Source: Lysobacter enzymogenes (lineage in GTDB: Bacteria > Pseudomonadota > Gammaproteobacteria > Xanthomonadales > Xanthomonadaceae). Taken from it: 64,000 nt of DNA. A program made the position numbers and the translations under genes. How positions within the stretch are numbered: position 1 is the stretch's first letter; each line of letters begins with the position of its first letter. The notes beneath the pieces are model-generated. The model did no database searches. It was given only the letters and a program-made list of their open reading frames with translations, and was not told the DNA's origin. Of the stretch, positions 15,890-27,829 are shown piece after piece. Where the stretch lies: positions 2,170,001-2,234,000 of the forward strand of contig NZ_CP067396.1 in NCBI RefSeq assembly GCF_023617245.1, given 5' to 3'.

Positions 15890-16722
15890 GCGGGCGCGAC
15901 CGCCCCGGCGAGGGTCGCGCCGCGGGGCCGCGCGCTGCGGACGGTCGCGTCGCCGGCGCGGACGCTGCCAACGCGCCGGGTCCCGGGGATACCGCTGCGA
16001 TCGATTCCGCTTCGAACGCACCCGCTTCGAGCGCACCCGCGTCGAACGCATCCGCTTCCGATCAACGCATCGCCGGCGACCGCGACTTCGACGCCGACTT
16101 CCTCGCCGGCGACTCGCGCGCGCGCACCCGCCTGCTGACCGCGCTGCACCCGCTCGACGCCGCGCCCGAGGACGACGGCTGGAACCTCGACGACCTGCAC
16201 GGCCTGCTGCCGGACAACGCGCTGCGCGCGCAGGCGGCGGTGCTGGTCGGGCTGGTGCCGCGGCCGCAGGGCGTGCAGGTGCTGCTGACCCGGCGCACCG
16301 ACGGCCTGCGCCAGCACGGCGGCCAGGTCAGCTTCCCGGGCGGGCGGATCGAGCCCGACGACGAAGACGCGGTCGCCGCGGCGCTGCGCGAGACCTTCGA
16401 GGAGATCGGCGTGCCGCCCGCGCAGATCGCGCCGCTGGGCTTCCTCGACCCGCTGGTGACCATCACCGGCTTCCGCGTGCTGCCGCTGGTGGCGACGGTC
16501 GATCCGGCCTATGTCGCCGCGCCCGATCCGGCGGAAGTCGCGGCGGTGTTCGAAGTGCCGCTGGCGTTCCTGCTGGACCCCGACAACCTCACCACCCGCA
16601 CCCTGGAATACAAGGGGCGCGCGCGCCACGTGCTGGAGTACCGCTGGCCCGACCAGCGCATCTGGGGCGCGACCGCGTCGATGCTGCTCAACCTGCGACA
16701 ACGCCTGGAGGCCGTGCGATGA
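15886..16722 (+). CDS. CoA pyrophosphatase-type Nudix hydrolase
   Basis: A 278-residue protein whose C-terminal 190 residues form a Nudix domain. The Nudix box GGRIEPDDEDAVAAALRETF with following EEIGV is preceded by the CoA-type motif LLTRRTDGLRQHGGQVSFPG, as in NudL/YeaB. Such enzymes cleave CoA and derivatives to phosphopantetheine and 3',5'-ADP. Residues 1-65 are Ala/Ser/Asn-rich with a short repeat (NAPASSAPASNASAS) and not part of the domain. The ATG overlaps the DUF1289 stop, and its own stop overlaps the sulfurtransferase start, giving a tight three-gene operon. Confidence 0.9.
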   Translation: MSGRDRPGEGRAAGPRAADGRVAGADAANAPGPGDTAAIDSASNAPASSAPASNASASDQRIAGDRDFDADFLAGDSRARTRLLTALHPLDAAPEDDGWNLDDLHGLLPDNALRAQAAVLVGLVPRPQGVQVLLTRRTDGLRQHGGQVSFPGGRIEPDDEDAVAAALRETFEEIGVPPAQIAPLGFLDPLVTITGFRVLPLVATVDPAYVAAPDPAEVAAVFEVPLAFLLDPDNLTTRTLEYKGRARHVLEYRWPDQRIWGATASMLLNLRQRLEAVR

Positions 16723-17570
16723 GCGACTGGACCACCCTGGTATCGGCCGAAGACCTGGCCGCGGCGCTGGGCCGCGACGATCTGATCGTGATCGACACCC
16801 GCACCTCGCTGACCGATCGCGCCGCCAGCGAACAGGCCTATCGCCAGGCGCATATCCCCGGCGCGCGCTACGCCGACCTCGACCGCGACCTGTCCGACCA
16901 CCGCAAGCCCGGCGGCGGCCGCCACCCGTGGCCGGACGCGACCGATTTCGTCGCCACGCTCGGCCGTTGGGGCGTGACCGCGCAGCATCAGGTCGTGGTC
17001 TACGACGCCGCCGACGGCGCGCTCGCCGCCTCGCGCCTGTGGTTCCTGCTGCGCGTGCTCGGCCATCGTCGCGTCGCCGTGCTCGACGGCGGCTGGCAGC
17101 GCTGGAACGCGCTCGGATTGCCGACCGACGCGCAACTGCCGGCGCCGCAGCCGACCTCGTACGAGGCCGGCTACGACGCGCGCCGCCTGCTCGACGCGCA
17201 ACAGGTGCGTTCGCTGCTCGATTCCGGCGGGCTGCTGATCGACGCGCGCGCCGGCGAACGTTTCCGCGGCGAAGTCGAGCCGCTGGACCAGCGCGCCGGC
17301 CACGTGCCCGGCGCGCGCAACCGCGCGTACGCGCTGAACCTCGACGACGGCCGCTTCAAGTCGCCGCAGGCGCTGGCGCAGGAGTTCTCGCCGCTGCTGC
17401 AGGGGCGCGAACCCGCGCAGGTCGCGGCGATGTGCGGCTCGGGCGTCACCGCCTGCCATCACCTGCTGGCGCTGGCGCATGCAGGCTTCGACGGGGCCGG
17501 TCTATACACCGGCTCGTGGAGCGGCTGGATCGAAGACCCGCAGCGGCCGGTGGCGACCGGGGACGAGTGA
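16719..17570 (+). CDS. sseA: 3-Mercaptopyruvate-type sulfurtransferase
   Basis: A 283-residue protein with two rhodanese domains. The active loop is CGSGVTAC, the version typical of 3-mercaptopyruvate sulfurtransferase; thiosulfate rhodaneses have CRKGVTAC. Domain 1 has HIPGARYADLDRDLSD and the inactive counterpart YDAADGALAASR; domain 2 has RFRGEVEPLDQRAGHVPGAR. It transfers sulfur from 3-mercaptopyruvate to cyanide or thiol acceptors in the cytoplasm. The start overlaps the Nudix stop by 4 bases. Confidence 0.92.
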   Translation: MSDWTTLVSAEDLAAALGRDDLIVIDTRTSLTDRAASEQAYRQAHIPGARYADLDRDLSDHRKPGGGRHPWPDATDFVATLGRWGVTAQHQVVVYDAADGALAASRLWFLLRVLGHRRVAVLDGGWQRWNALGLPTDAQLPAPQPTSYEAGYDARRLLDAQQVRSLLDSGGLLIDARAGERFRGEVEPLDQRAGHVPGARNRAYALNLDDGRFKSPQALAQEFSPLLQGREPAQVAAMCGSGVTACHHLLALAHAGFDGAGLYTGSWSGWIEDPQRPVATGDE

Positions 17571-17608
17571 GGCGGGGTTCGCCGCATCTCCTGCATATCG
17601 TTATCTCC

Positions 17609-17781
17609 TGCATGCCGTCATCCCCGCGAACTCCTGCGTCCCGCAGCGACCGATCGCTTTTGTGGGAGGGCCTTCAGGCCCGATGCTCTTCGCTCAGGTC
17701 GCCGCGATCCGAGCGAAGAGCATCGGGCCTGAAGGCCCTCCCACAAGAGCGAAGAGCATCGGGCCTGAAGGCCCTTGCACA
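17609..17781. repeat. REP remnants: 'CATCCCCGC' unit and three GTGGGAGGGCCTTCAGGCC arms
   Basis: 17609-17645 holds a degraded CGTCATCCCCGCGAACTCCTGC unit. From 17661 an inverted pair of TGTGGGAGGGCCTTCAGGCC arms encloses GATGCTCTTCGCTCAGGTCG; a third arm in the right-hand orientation follows (GAAGAGCATCGGGCCTGAAG) to 17781. These fill most of the 380-base gap between sseA and the next gene; the remainder shows no gene. Confidence 0.75.
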
Positions 17782-17951
17782 AGCCCATCGGCGCGGCCGC
17801 CTGTCGCATCGAAGCCATGAGAAAGACGTCGCCTTTTCATGCGCAATCGGTGCATTCCATAACGATATGCAAGTGACGCGCATCGCGTAATCGCTGCGTC
17901 ACATCCCGTTCCCATCCTTGCGCGCAATTCGCTCTTCAGGGGGAGCGCGCC

Positions 17952-19292
17952 ATGGTGCGTGCCGCGGTTTCGTCGCTGTTGTTCTGGTTCGTCCTGCTGT
18001 TCGCCGCGGCCGCGCCCGCGCAGGAGGCCGAACGGGTGCGCATCAGCGGTTCCAACACGCTCGCGCATGCGCTGGTGCCGACGGTGGCGCAGGCTTGGTT
18101 GCGCGATATCGGCTATCGCGACATCCAGGTGCGCAAGCCGCGCGCGGCGCTGACCGAGATCCACGCCACGCGCGACGGCCAGCCGCTGGTGGTGGAGATC
18201 GCCGCCAGCGATTCGGCGCTCGGCTTCGCCGACCTGGTCGAAGGCCGCGCGCAGATCGCGATGATGGCGCGGCGGCCGAACGCGGCCGAGATCGACGCCG
18301 GTTGGCAGCTCGGCGACCTGGCGTCGCAGGATCAGGAGTTCGTGGTCGCGCTCGACGGCGTGGCGGTGGTGGTGAACCGCGCCAATCCGATCGCGCGGCT
18401 GGACCTGGAGCAACTGCGCGCGCTGTTCTCCGGCCGCTCGCGCGACTGGCGCGAACTCGGCGCCGCCGCCGGCGAAGTGCATCTGCATCTGGACGCGAAC
18501 GCCGGCGCGGTGCGCGACCTGATGAACGACAAGGTCATGCGCGGCGCCGCGTTCGGCGAGGCGCAGATGCACTCCGACGCGCGCGCGCTGATCGCGGCGG
18601 TCGCCGCCGATCCGTTCGCGGTCGGGCTGGTTCCGATCGGCGAGAGCTACGGCCAGGGCGCGCGGCCGGTGGCGGTGTCCGACGGCGGCCGCGCGATCGC
18701 GCCGACCCGCACCGACGTGCTCAGCGAGGACTATCCGCTCAGCCGCCGGCTGTACCTCTACGGCGGCCAGATGATGGGTGCGCTGAGCCGCAGCTTCGCC
18801 TTGTATGCGATGGGCCGCGGCGGCCAGCGCGCGGTCGCCCGGGCCGGCCACGTCGCGGTGACCCTGGTGCCGGGCCGCGCGCGCGCGCTGACGCTGGGGC
18901 CGCTGGAATACCGGCAGATGGTCGAACGCGCGGTGCGCCTGCCGCTGAGCCTGCGCTTCAACTTCGCCGGCTCCGGCGAGGCCGCGGTCGCGGCCAGCGT
19001 CTACGACAGCCGCGCGGTGCGCGACCTGGACCGCCTGCGCAGCTTCATGCGCCTGCCGCCGAACCGCGGCCGCAGCGTGCTGGTGGTCGGCTTCGCCGAC
19101 GCCAGCGCCGGCTCGCCGATGGCGTCGATGATGATGAGCAACGACCGCGCCGATCTGGTCGCGCAGGAGCTCGTCTCGCGCGGAATCAAGGTACAGGTGG
19201 CGCGCGGCATGGGCACGGCGCTGGCGGTGGCGGGACCGCGCGATCCGCTGGCGCGCTATCGCAACGAGCGGGTCGAGGTGTGGTTGCTTTGA
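17952..19292 (+). CDS. Phosphate-binding-like (PstS) domain fused to an OmpA-type domain
   Basis: A 446-residue exported protein. Signal peptide residues 1-25 (APAQEA) lead to a PBP-like domain starting VRISGSNTLAHALVP, with DSALGFADLVEGRAQIAMM and the PstS-like ANAGAVRDLMNDKVM segments. The C-terminal about 130 residues form an OmpA-like peptidoglycan-binding domain: LPLSLRFNFAG, VVGFADASAGSP, MSNDRADLVAQELVSRGI and NERVEVWL. The fusion would tether a ligand-binding domain to the cell wall. Ligand unknown; the substrate loops differ from the two PstS proteins here. The ribosome site is GGGGAG. It ends facing the isomerase gene across an inverted repeat. Confidence 0.88.
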   Translation: MVRAAVSSLLFWFVLLFAAAAPAQEAERVRISGSNTLAHALVPTVAQAWLRDIGYRDIQVRKPRAALTEIHATRDGQPLVVEIAASDSALGFADLVEGRAQIAMMARRPNAAEIDAGWQLGDLASQDQEFVVALDGVAVVVNRANPIARLDLEQLRALFSGRSRDWRELGAAAGEVHLHLDANAGAVRDLMNDKVMRGAAFGEAQMHSDARALIAAVAADPFAVGLVPIGESYGQGARPVAVSDGGRAIAPTRTDVLSEDYPLSRRLYLYGGQMMGALSRSFALYAMGRGGQRAVARAGHVAVTLVPGRARALTLGPLEYRQMVERAVRLPLSLRFNFAGSGEAAVAASVYDSRAVRDLDRLRSFMRLPPNRGRSVLVVGFADASAGSPMASMMMSNDRADLVAQELVSRGIKVQVARGMGTALAVAGPRDPLARYRNERVEVWLL

Positions 19293-19293
19293 A

Positions 19294-19369
19294 GCGAGGA
19301 GCGAGCGTGGAGGAGTGAGGAGTGAGCGAAAGCTTTGGCTCGCTCCTTACTCCTCCACGCTCGCTCCTG
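19294..19369. repeat. Inverted repeat with GAGGAGTGAGCGAAAG arms
   Basis: AGGAGCGAGCGTGGAGGAGT... reads back as its complement ...ACTCCTCCACGCTCGCTCCT around a centre at AAAGCTTTGG. It lies exactly between two convergent genes and could end transcription from both sides. A related element is at 40377-40453. Confidence 0.75.
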
Positions 19370-19371
19370 CG

Positions 19372-20130
19372 TCACTTGCCCAGCTTCGCCACCAACGCCT
19401 GCAACGCGGCCTGGGTGTCCGGCGAATACCAGGAGTCGACGAAGCGGTCGAGCTCGATATGCTCCGGCCGCAGCGCCTCGATCAGGTCGGCGCGGGCCAG
19501 CGCGCGGGTCTGCAGCATCGCGCTGCGCGGCAGGCTCAGCAGCTGTTGCAGCCACTCGCGCGCGTGCGCGGCGACCTGCTCGATCTCGACCAGCTCATCG
19601 ACCAGGCCGATGCGCAGTGCGGTCTCGGCGTCGACCATCGCTCCGGCCACCAGCAGGCGTTCGGCGCGATAGGTGCCGACCACGCGCCGCATCAGCCGCT
19701 GGATGCCTTCCGGCGCGACCAGGCCGACCTGGGTCTCGTTGAGGCCGATGCGGTAAGCGCCCGCCGCCATCACCCGGTAATCGCAGCACAGCGTCAGCAC
19801 GCAGCCGCCGGCCGGGGCGTGGCCGGCGATCGCCGCGACCACCGGCACCTGGGCCGAGGCCAGGGTGCGCGCCAGGCCAAAGAACGACTGCCAGGCCAGC
19901 AGCAGGTGATCGCGCTGGTCGCCGAGCGAGAGCAGGTAGGGCACGTCCAGCCCGGCGGAGAACACCTTCGGCCCGCCGCTGAGCACGATGCCCTGGGCGC
20001 CGTGGCCGATGGCGTGCTCGACGGCTTCGCGCGCGGCGTTGCACAGCGCCGGATTGAGCGCGTTGACCGGCGCGCGCGCCAGCTTGATTTCGACGATGTC
20101 GCCGTGGGTCTGGGTTTCTACGCAATTCAT
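19372..20130 (-). CDS. Delta3-delta2-enoyl-CoA isomerase-like crotonase
   Basis: A 252-residue crotonase-fold protein. The oxyanion-hole region AGHAPAGGCVLTLCCDYRVM lacks the first hydratase Glu (Val instead), while GLNETQVGLVAPEGIQRLM keeps the second. This single-Glu pattern and the CDYR...GLNETQ sequence match eukaryotic-type 3,2-trans-enoyl-CoA isomerases (ECI1) rather than hydratases, so isomerisation of unsaturated fatty acyl-CoA double bonds is the likely reaction. Its ATG overlaps the stop of the DUF4139 gene (ATGA). Confidence 0.85.
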   Translation of the reverse strand: MNCVETQTHGDIVEIKLARAPVNALNPALCNAAREAVEHAIGHGAQGIVLSGGPKVFSAGLDVPYLLSLGDQRDHLLLAWQSFFGLARTLASAQVPVVAAIAGHAPAGGCVLTLCCDYRVMAAGAYRIGLNETQVGLVAPEGIQRLMRRVVGTYRAERLLVAGAMVDAETALRIGLVDELVEIEQVAAHAREWLQQLLSLPRSAMLQTRALARADLIEALRPEHIELDRFVDSWYSPDTQAALQALVAKLGK

Positions 20131-21743
20131 GGTTTGACGTCCTGGGGCCAGCGGTAGCGCACGGTGTAGGTCAGCTTGGTGTCGCCCTGCGCCGGCACGG
20201 CCACTTCGAATTGCGCGCGGTGCGCGTCCTTCTTCTTCGCCGGCAGGCTGGACGACACGATCTCCCAATCGCTCCAGCGCGGCAAGGGTTCGGTGACGCG
20301 GACCGTGGCCGGCGTCTTCTTGGCGTTCTTGATCTCGATCGCGAACGATTCGGTCATCGTGCGTCCGGTACGGTCGAGCTGGAACGCGGTGGCCTCGCGC
20401 TTGGCGCTGAGGTCGAAGACCTTGCCCAGCTCGAGCTTGATCTCGGCGCCGGCCGGCGTGTGCTCCAGGCGCGATTCGCCGAGGAAATCGTCGCCGTCGA
20501 ACGCGCGCACGCGCCCGGCCGGCAGCGGCAGGCCGAGGCCGGCGGGCTTGTCGTTGACGAACTCGACCTTGCTCAGCACCGGCAGGTCGCCGGTCTGGCC
20601 GGAGTAGTTGCGGTCCAGCAGCGGCGTCGGCGGTTCCCAGCCGACGCCGGCGGCGTCGAGCGCGTAGATGCGTTCGCACTTGACCGCGCCGTTGCGCGGG
20701 AACAGGGCGATGCGCTCGGTGCCGCCGTTGCGCAGGTCGACCGGTTGCGGCAGGTCGTAGGCGTGGTATTCGCCGGCGGCGCGTTCGACCGGCATCGGCG
20801 GCGCCGGCGCGGGGGCCGCGGCGTCGGCGTAGGCCATGCGCGCGCCGGTGACTTGAATGGTTTCCAATTGCACCCCGCGCTGGCGGTTGGGCTCGCCTGC
20901 GACCAGGCTCAGCCGCGCGCGGTCGAAGCCGCGGCCGGAGCGGTTGGCGACCAGCGCCGCGCCGTCGAGCGCGAGCGTGCAGCCCGCGCCCGGCGCCAGC
21001 GTGGCCTGGTATTCGGCGCGCCAGGCCAGGCCGCCCATCGGATAGCTCAGCACGAAATCGGCGTCGCCGGCCTGGGCCGCCTCGACCGTCCACCGCAGCG
21101 AGGAGCGGCGCGGCAGCGCGCCTTCGTTGTCGATCAGGCTGAAGCTGTCGTAGTTGCGGATCACCTTGACCCGGCCGTCGTCGAGGGCGAGGGTCAGGCC
21201 GTCGCCGGTGGCGAGCAGCACGCCGCTGTCGGTCTGCTTGGCGCCGCCGGAGGTGTGCTCGACCGCGACCTTGCGCCCGATCGCGCCGCTCATGACGTTC
21301 TGCGCGCCCGACACCGCGGCGATGTAGCGCTGCGCGATCACGCCGACGCCGGGCGTGCGCGGTACCAGGGTCGCGGCCTCCACGTCCATCGACGGCGGCA
21401 GCGGCGATTCTTCCAGCGCGTTGGCGCCGCGCTTGAGCGATTCGCGCAGCGGCCGTTCGACCAGGGCGTAGCCGGGCATGCCGGCGCTGGCGGCGCGGAC
21501 GCCGGCCAGGGCCTCGTAGTCGCCGCTGTAGACGGTCAGGCGCAGCGCGCCTTCGCGCGCGGCTTCGGACTTGGCCGGCTTGGCCTCGGCGCTGCGGTCG
21601 GCCGGGGCGGCGGGACGGTCGCCGGAAGGGGCGCCGCCGCAGGCGGCCAGCAGTCCCGCGGCGAGCGCGCCGAACGCGGGCGCAGCGAGCGCGGGCGGCG
21701 AGAGCGCGGGCGGCGAGAGACGGGGACGCAACGGTTGGTTCAT
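20127..21743 (-). CDS. DUF4139 domain lipoprotein
   Basis: A 538-residue protein with a lipobox (LLAACGG, Cys about 35), hence a predicted envelope lipoprotein. The C-terminal 350 residues have the DUF4139 pattern, with LRWTVEAAQAGDADFVLSYP, GGLAWRAEYQATL, LPQPVDLRNGGTERIALF and FAIEIKNAKKTPATVRVTEP. Unlike MuiA-type proteins there is no coiled-coil DUF4140 N-terminus. Function of the domain is not established. It overlaps the isomerase start and is divergent from the copper chaperone gene 64 bases away. Confidence 0.82.
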   Translation of the reverse strand: MNQPLRPRLSPPALSPPALAAPAFGALAAGLLAACGGAPSGDRPAAPADRSAEAKPAKSEAAREGALRLTVYSGDYEALAGVRAASAGMPGYALVERPLRESLKRGANALEESPLPPSMDVEAATLVPRTPGVGVIAQRYIAAVSGAQNVMSGAIGRKVAVEHTSGGAKQTDSGVLLATGDGLTLALDDGRVKVIRNYDSFSLIDNEGALPRRSSLRWTVEAAQAGDADFVLSYPMGGLAWRAEYQATLAPGAGCTLALDGAALVANRSGRGFDRARLSLVAGEPNRQRGVQLETIQVTGARMAYADAAAPAPAPPMPVERAAGEYHAYDLPQPVDLRNGGTERIALFPRNGAVKCERIYALDAAGVGWEPPTPLLDRNYSGQTGDLPVLSKVEFVNDKPAGLGLPLPAGRVRAFDGDDFLGESRLEHTPAGAEIKLELGKVFDLSAKREATAFQLDRTGRTMTESFAIEIKNAKKTPATVRVTEPLPRWSDWEIVSSSLPAKKKDAHRAQFEVAVPAQGDTKLTYTVRYRWPQDVKP

Positions 21744-21807
21744 CGTCGACTCCTTGATGGTTCCCTACCTGTTCGGCCGATCGTCGGCCGACGGTTATCA
21801 TAGGCCG

Positions 21808-22284
21808 ATGAACGTATCTCGCATCCGAACGGGGTTGGCGCTGGCGGCGTTGTTGGCCGCTTCGATGAACGGCGCGGCGGCGAAATCGCCGGCGCCCGCG
21901 GCCGCCGCGAAGGCGTGCGCGGCGCAGGTGCGCGAAGGCTGGGTGCGGCTGCCGCCGATGCAGATGCCGATGATGGCCGGCTTCGGCCGGATCGAGAACC
22001 GCTGCGCGGCACCGGTGACCATCGTCGGCGCCAAGAGCGCGGCCTTCGCCGACGTGTCGCTGCACGAGACCCGCATCGTCGACGGCGTCAGCAAGATGCG
22101 CGCGCTGCCGGAACTGCGGATCGCGCCCGACGGCGCGGCGGTGCTCAAGCCCGGCGGCATGCATCTGATGCTGATGCAGCCGCATGCGCCGCTCAAGGAA
22201 GGCAGCCGGGTGGCGATCGAGTTCGAATTGAAGGGCGGCGGCTCGCTGCTGGGCGAGTTCGAGGTGCGCAAGGCCGCGCCTTGA
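21808..22284 (+). CDS. PCuAC-family periplasmic copper(I) chaperone
   Basis: A 158-residue exported protein. Signal peptide residues 1-25 precede a cupredoxin-like domain with the exact PCuAC copper motif HX10MX21HXM: H86, M97, H119, M121. An extra Cys pair (C37 and C66) could form a disulfide. PCuAC proteins hand Cu(I) to cytochrome oxidase CuA sites, usually with a Sco protein; none is adjacent here. Transcribed divergently from the DUF4139 gene. It may share a copper theme with hvfABC about 19 kb away, but no physical link exists. Confidence 0.92.
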   Translation: MNVSRIRTGLALAALLAASMNGAAAKSPAPAAAAKACAAQVREGWVRLPPMQMPMMAGFGRIENRCAAPVTIVGAKSAAFADVSLHETRIVDGVSKMRALPELRIAPDGAAVLKPGGMHLMLMQPHAPLKEGSRVAIEFELKGGGSLLGEFEVRKAAP

Positions 22285-22316
22285 GCGCGGGCCCGCAATC
22301 GGGCCGCGGATGCTGT

Positions 22317-22470
22317 TGTGGGAGGGCCTTCAGGCCCGATGCTGTTGTTTCAGATCGCGGCGATCCGAGCGAAAAGCATCGGGCCTGAAGGCCCTCCCAC
22401 TCAAGCAAAAGCATCGGGCCTGAAGGCCCTAGCACTCAAGCAAAAACATCAGGCCTGAAGGCCTTCCGAC
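22317..22470. repeat. GTGGGAGGGCCTTCAGGCC repeat array
   Basis: One left arm (22317-22342) and three right-hand arms (22377-22401, 22411-22433, 22447-22470), the last two progressively diverged. It fills the 204-base gap between two convergent genes. Confidence 0.8.
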
Positions 22471-22488
22471 TTTATTTTCCGGCGCCGC

Positions 22489-23231
22489 TCAGCGCGGCGC
22501 GCAGGCCGCGCGCACCGGCTCCGGCAGCGCCGCGGGCTGGCCGGTCTCGCGATGGATCCACACCAGCACCACGTTGCCGTCGCAGTACAGCGCGCTGGGG
22601 TCGTTGGCGCCGACGATGCGGTGGCCGACGCTGAGGCTGGTGTTGCCGAGGCGCTCGACGAACAGTTCGATGTCGATCTCGTTCGGCCATTCGATCGGCC
22701 GGCGGTAGTTCAGGTGCGCGGCTGCGACCACCGGCGCGACGTGCTCGTCCATGCCGTGGCCGGGCAGGGTCACCATCCAGCGCAGGCGCGCTTCCTCGAG
22801 GTAGCTGAGGAACTTGGAGTTGTTGACGTGGTTGAACGCGTCCAGGTCGCGCCAGCGCACCGACAGCGGCACCCGGATCAACGCGGCCGGCGCGACGGCG
22901 AAGGATTCGACCAGTTGCGCCGGGGGCGCGGCTTGCGGCTGCGCGGCGGGTTCGAGCTGGACGCGGGCCGGACGCGGCTCGGCGGCGGGCGCCGCAGCGG
23001 CGACGATGCCCGCATCGGCTTGCGGCGCCGCAGCGGGGACGCTCTCGACCGCCGCCGCGGGCGCGGCGGTCTCGCTGTTGCGCTTGCGCGGCGCACGCTT
23101 GCGCGGCGCCGTCTTCTTGCCGGCCTGCTTGGCCGTTTGCCCGGCAGCGGGCGTGGCCGCCTGCTTGGGCGTCTGCTTGCTCGGGTGCTTGGCCGTCTTG
23201 GCCTTGGGTGCGGCTTCGTTGTTGCTGTCGC

Positions 23232-23235
<4 letters not shown>
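22489..23235 (-). CDS. Acyl-CoA thioesterase (4HBT fold) with long low-complexity N-terminus
   Basis: A 248-residue protein. The hot-dog thioesterase domain is the C-terminal 130 residues: VRWRDLDAFNHVNNSKFLSY with the catalytic-type Asp, YLEEARLRWM, and NYRRPIEWPNEIDIELFVER. It hydrolyses acyl-CoA; chain length is not predictable. Residues 1 to about 115 are Ala/Lys/Pro-rich (KQTPKQAATPAAGQTAKQAG, then PRKRAPRKR) with no fold. The start overlaps the uvrA stop by 4 bases (ATGA), so it is co-translated with uvrA, whose C-terminus is also Lys/Ala-rich. Confidence 0.87.
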
Positions 23236-26210
<2,975 letters not shown>

Positions 26211-26434
26211 CGGGTGCCTGCAAGGGGGAGGGTCGCCGGCGCGGAAGGCGACGGCGAACAGGGGAGCGTATCGAGTGGGGGAGATGGGGGCAAATCCGCG
26301 CAACGGAAGCGGCGGCGAGGCGCGCGGGCGATGCCGTCGCAGGCCCGTGGGGCTTGGGTCGCGGGTCGGGCCGGGCGAGCGGCCGGCTTCGCGACGGTGG
26401 CGCGGGCGACGCGCAAATGCGCGGCGCATAAGGC

Positions 26435-26520
26435 TGTGGGAGGGGCTTCAGGCTCGATGCTTTCGTCTCAGATCGCCGCGACCTGAGACGAAAGCATCGG
26501 GCCTGAAGGCGCTCCCACAG
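26435..26520. repeat. GTGGGAGGGCCTTCAGGCC REPIN, diverged
   Basis: CTGTGGGAGGGGCTTCAGGC with GATGCTTTCGTCTCAG and the complementary right arm around a GATCGCCGCGACCTG core. Arms have a few substitutions. It lies in the 400-base gap upstream of uvrA; the rest of that gap shows no gene. Confidence 0.8.
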
Positions 26521-26611
26521 GAAGGCGGCCTTGGCCGCACTTGTTGTAATCGTTCAGTTTCGAGCGGCCGCGGCCGTCCATGGCGGCCGCAGGCGCGTTC
26601 GATTCAGGGCG

Positions 26612-27556
26612 CTACTTGACCGGATTGAACTTCAGCGGCGTCGCCGCCGTGCCCGGTTCGCCGCGGGTGTCGAGCGCGCCGGGGTTGGCGCCGGCGACGA
26701 TCAGCTGGACCTTGACCGCCTCGGCGCGCTGGCGCGAGAGGATCTCGTTGTCGGCGGGCTGGCCGGCGCCGCCGCCGGGGCCGACGATCTCGTAGCGCGC
26801 GTCCTTCGGCCCGGCCGCGAGCGCCTTGGCCGCGCGGCTGAGGATGTCCAGGCTGGCCGGCGCGATGCGCGCGCCGCCTTCCTCGAAGCGCACCTCGATC
26901 TTGTTCAGCGCCTGCGCGATCTCGCCGGCGCCGGACTTGCCCGGCACCAGGGCCGCCAGCGCCTGCGCCGCCGCGTCGCTGGACGCGGCTTCTCCGCCGA
27001 CGCCCTCGAACAGACCGCCGTAGCGGAATCCCGGGAACAGGGTCTTGGCCTTCTCCAGCAGCAGCGCGCGGTCGGCGTCGCTGGCCTGGCCGCTGAGCTC
27101 GATGCTGTCGCCTTCGAAGGTCACCGCGACCCCGGACATGGTCAGCGCGGCGACGAACTGCGGCAGCTTGTCCTGCCACGGCGCCGGCTTGACCGCCTTG
27201 CCGACCTCTAGGTCGCCGGCGATCTGGCCCGAGTACGCCTGGGCGAGGGCGATGGCGAGCGCCTTGCGGGTGGCTTCGCTGTCGACCCGGCCGTCGTAGC
27301 GGATCGCGCCGTTGTTGTTGGCCAGGCCGAGCTTGGCCTCGACCGGCGCGACCGGCGCGGCGGCGGCCGGCGCGGCCGCATCGGCGACGGGCGGGGCGTC
27401 GGTGGCGGGCGCGTTGCGGTTGCAGGCGCTGAGGCCGGCGAGGACGGCCAGCAACGCGGCGGCGGCGAGCGCGCCGCTGCGGGAAGCGCCGCCGGCGACG
27501 ATGTCGGCGCGGCCGGCGCGGGAATCGGGACGGTCGTTGGAACGGGCAGTGCGCAT
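26612..27556 (-). CDS. OmpA-like domain lipoprotein
   Basis: A 314-residue protein. A hydrophobic segment ends in the lipobox LSACNRN (Cys about 45), predicting an envelope lipoprotein; the Arg-rich lead of 25 residues is long and a later start is possible. After an Ala/Pro linker come two BON-like segments (GLANNNGAIRYDGRVDSEA and VAVTFEGDSIELSGQASDAD) and an OmpA-type C-terminal domain (EVRFEEGGARIAPASLDILS and ILSRQRAEAVKVQLIVAG). It probably anchors the outer membrane to peptidoglycan. Monocistronic in appearance. Confidence 0.85.
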   Translation of the reverse strand: MRTARSNDRPDSRAGRADIVAGGASRSGALAAAALLAVLAGLSACNRNAPATDAPPVADAAAPAAAAPVAPVEAKLGLANNNGAIRYDGRVDSEATRKALAIALAQAYSGQIAGDLEVGKAVKPAPWQDKLPQFVAALTMSGVAVTFEGDSIELSGQASDADRALLLEKAKTLFPGFRYGGLFEGVGGEAASSDAAAQALAALVPGKSGAGEIAQALNKIEVRFEEGGARIAPASLDILSRAAKALAAGPKDARYEIVGPGGGAGQPADNEILSRQRAEAVKVQLIVAGANPGALDTRGEPGTAATPLKFNPVK

Positions 27557-27829
27557 GGAGTCTCCGCTGGAAGGGGCTGCGAGGAACGGGGTGGCGCGTG
27601 CGGTTCGATGCGTGGGGGATCGCGTGCCGCGAGGCTTCGATGGCGATGCGTCGCGGTGGCTACGGGCTGGCGGCTACGAGTTAACGGAGTCCGTCGCGGC
27701 GCGCAAGTTCCCGCGATGGTCGCGATCGCGCGGCGCTGATCGAAGTGCGCCGATCGTGCTGCACCGATTGTGCGGCATCGATCGTGCGGCACCGATCGCG
27801 ATACGTGCGGCGCGGCGCCGCTCGCCACG

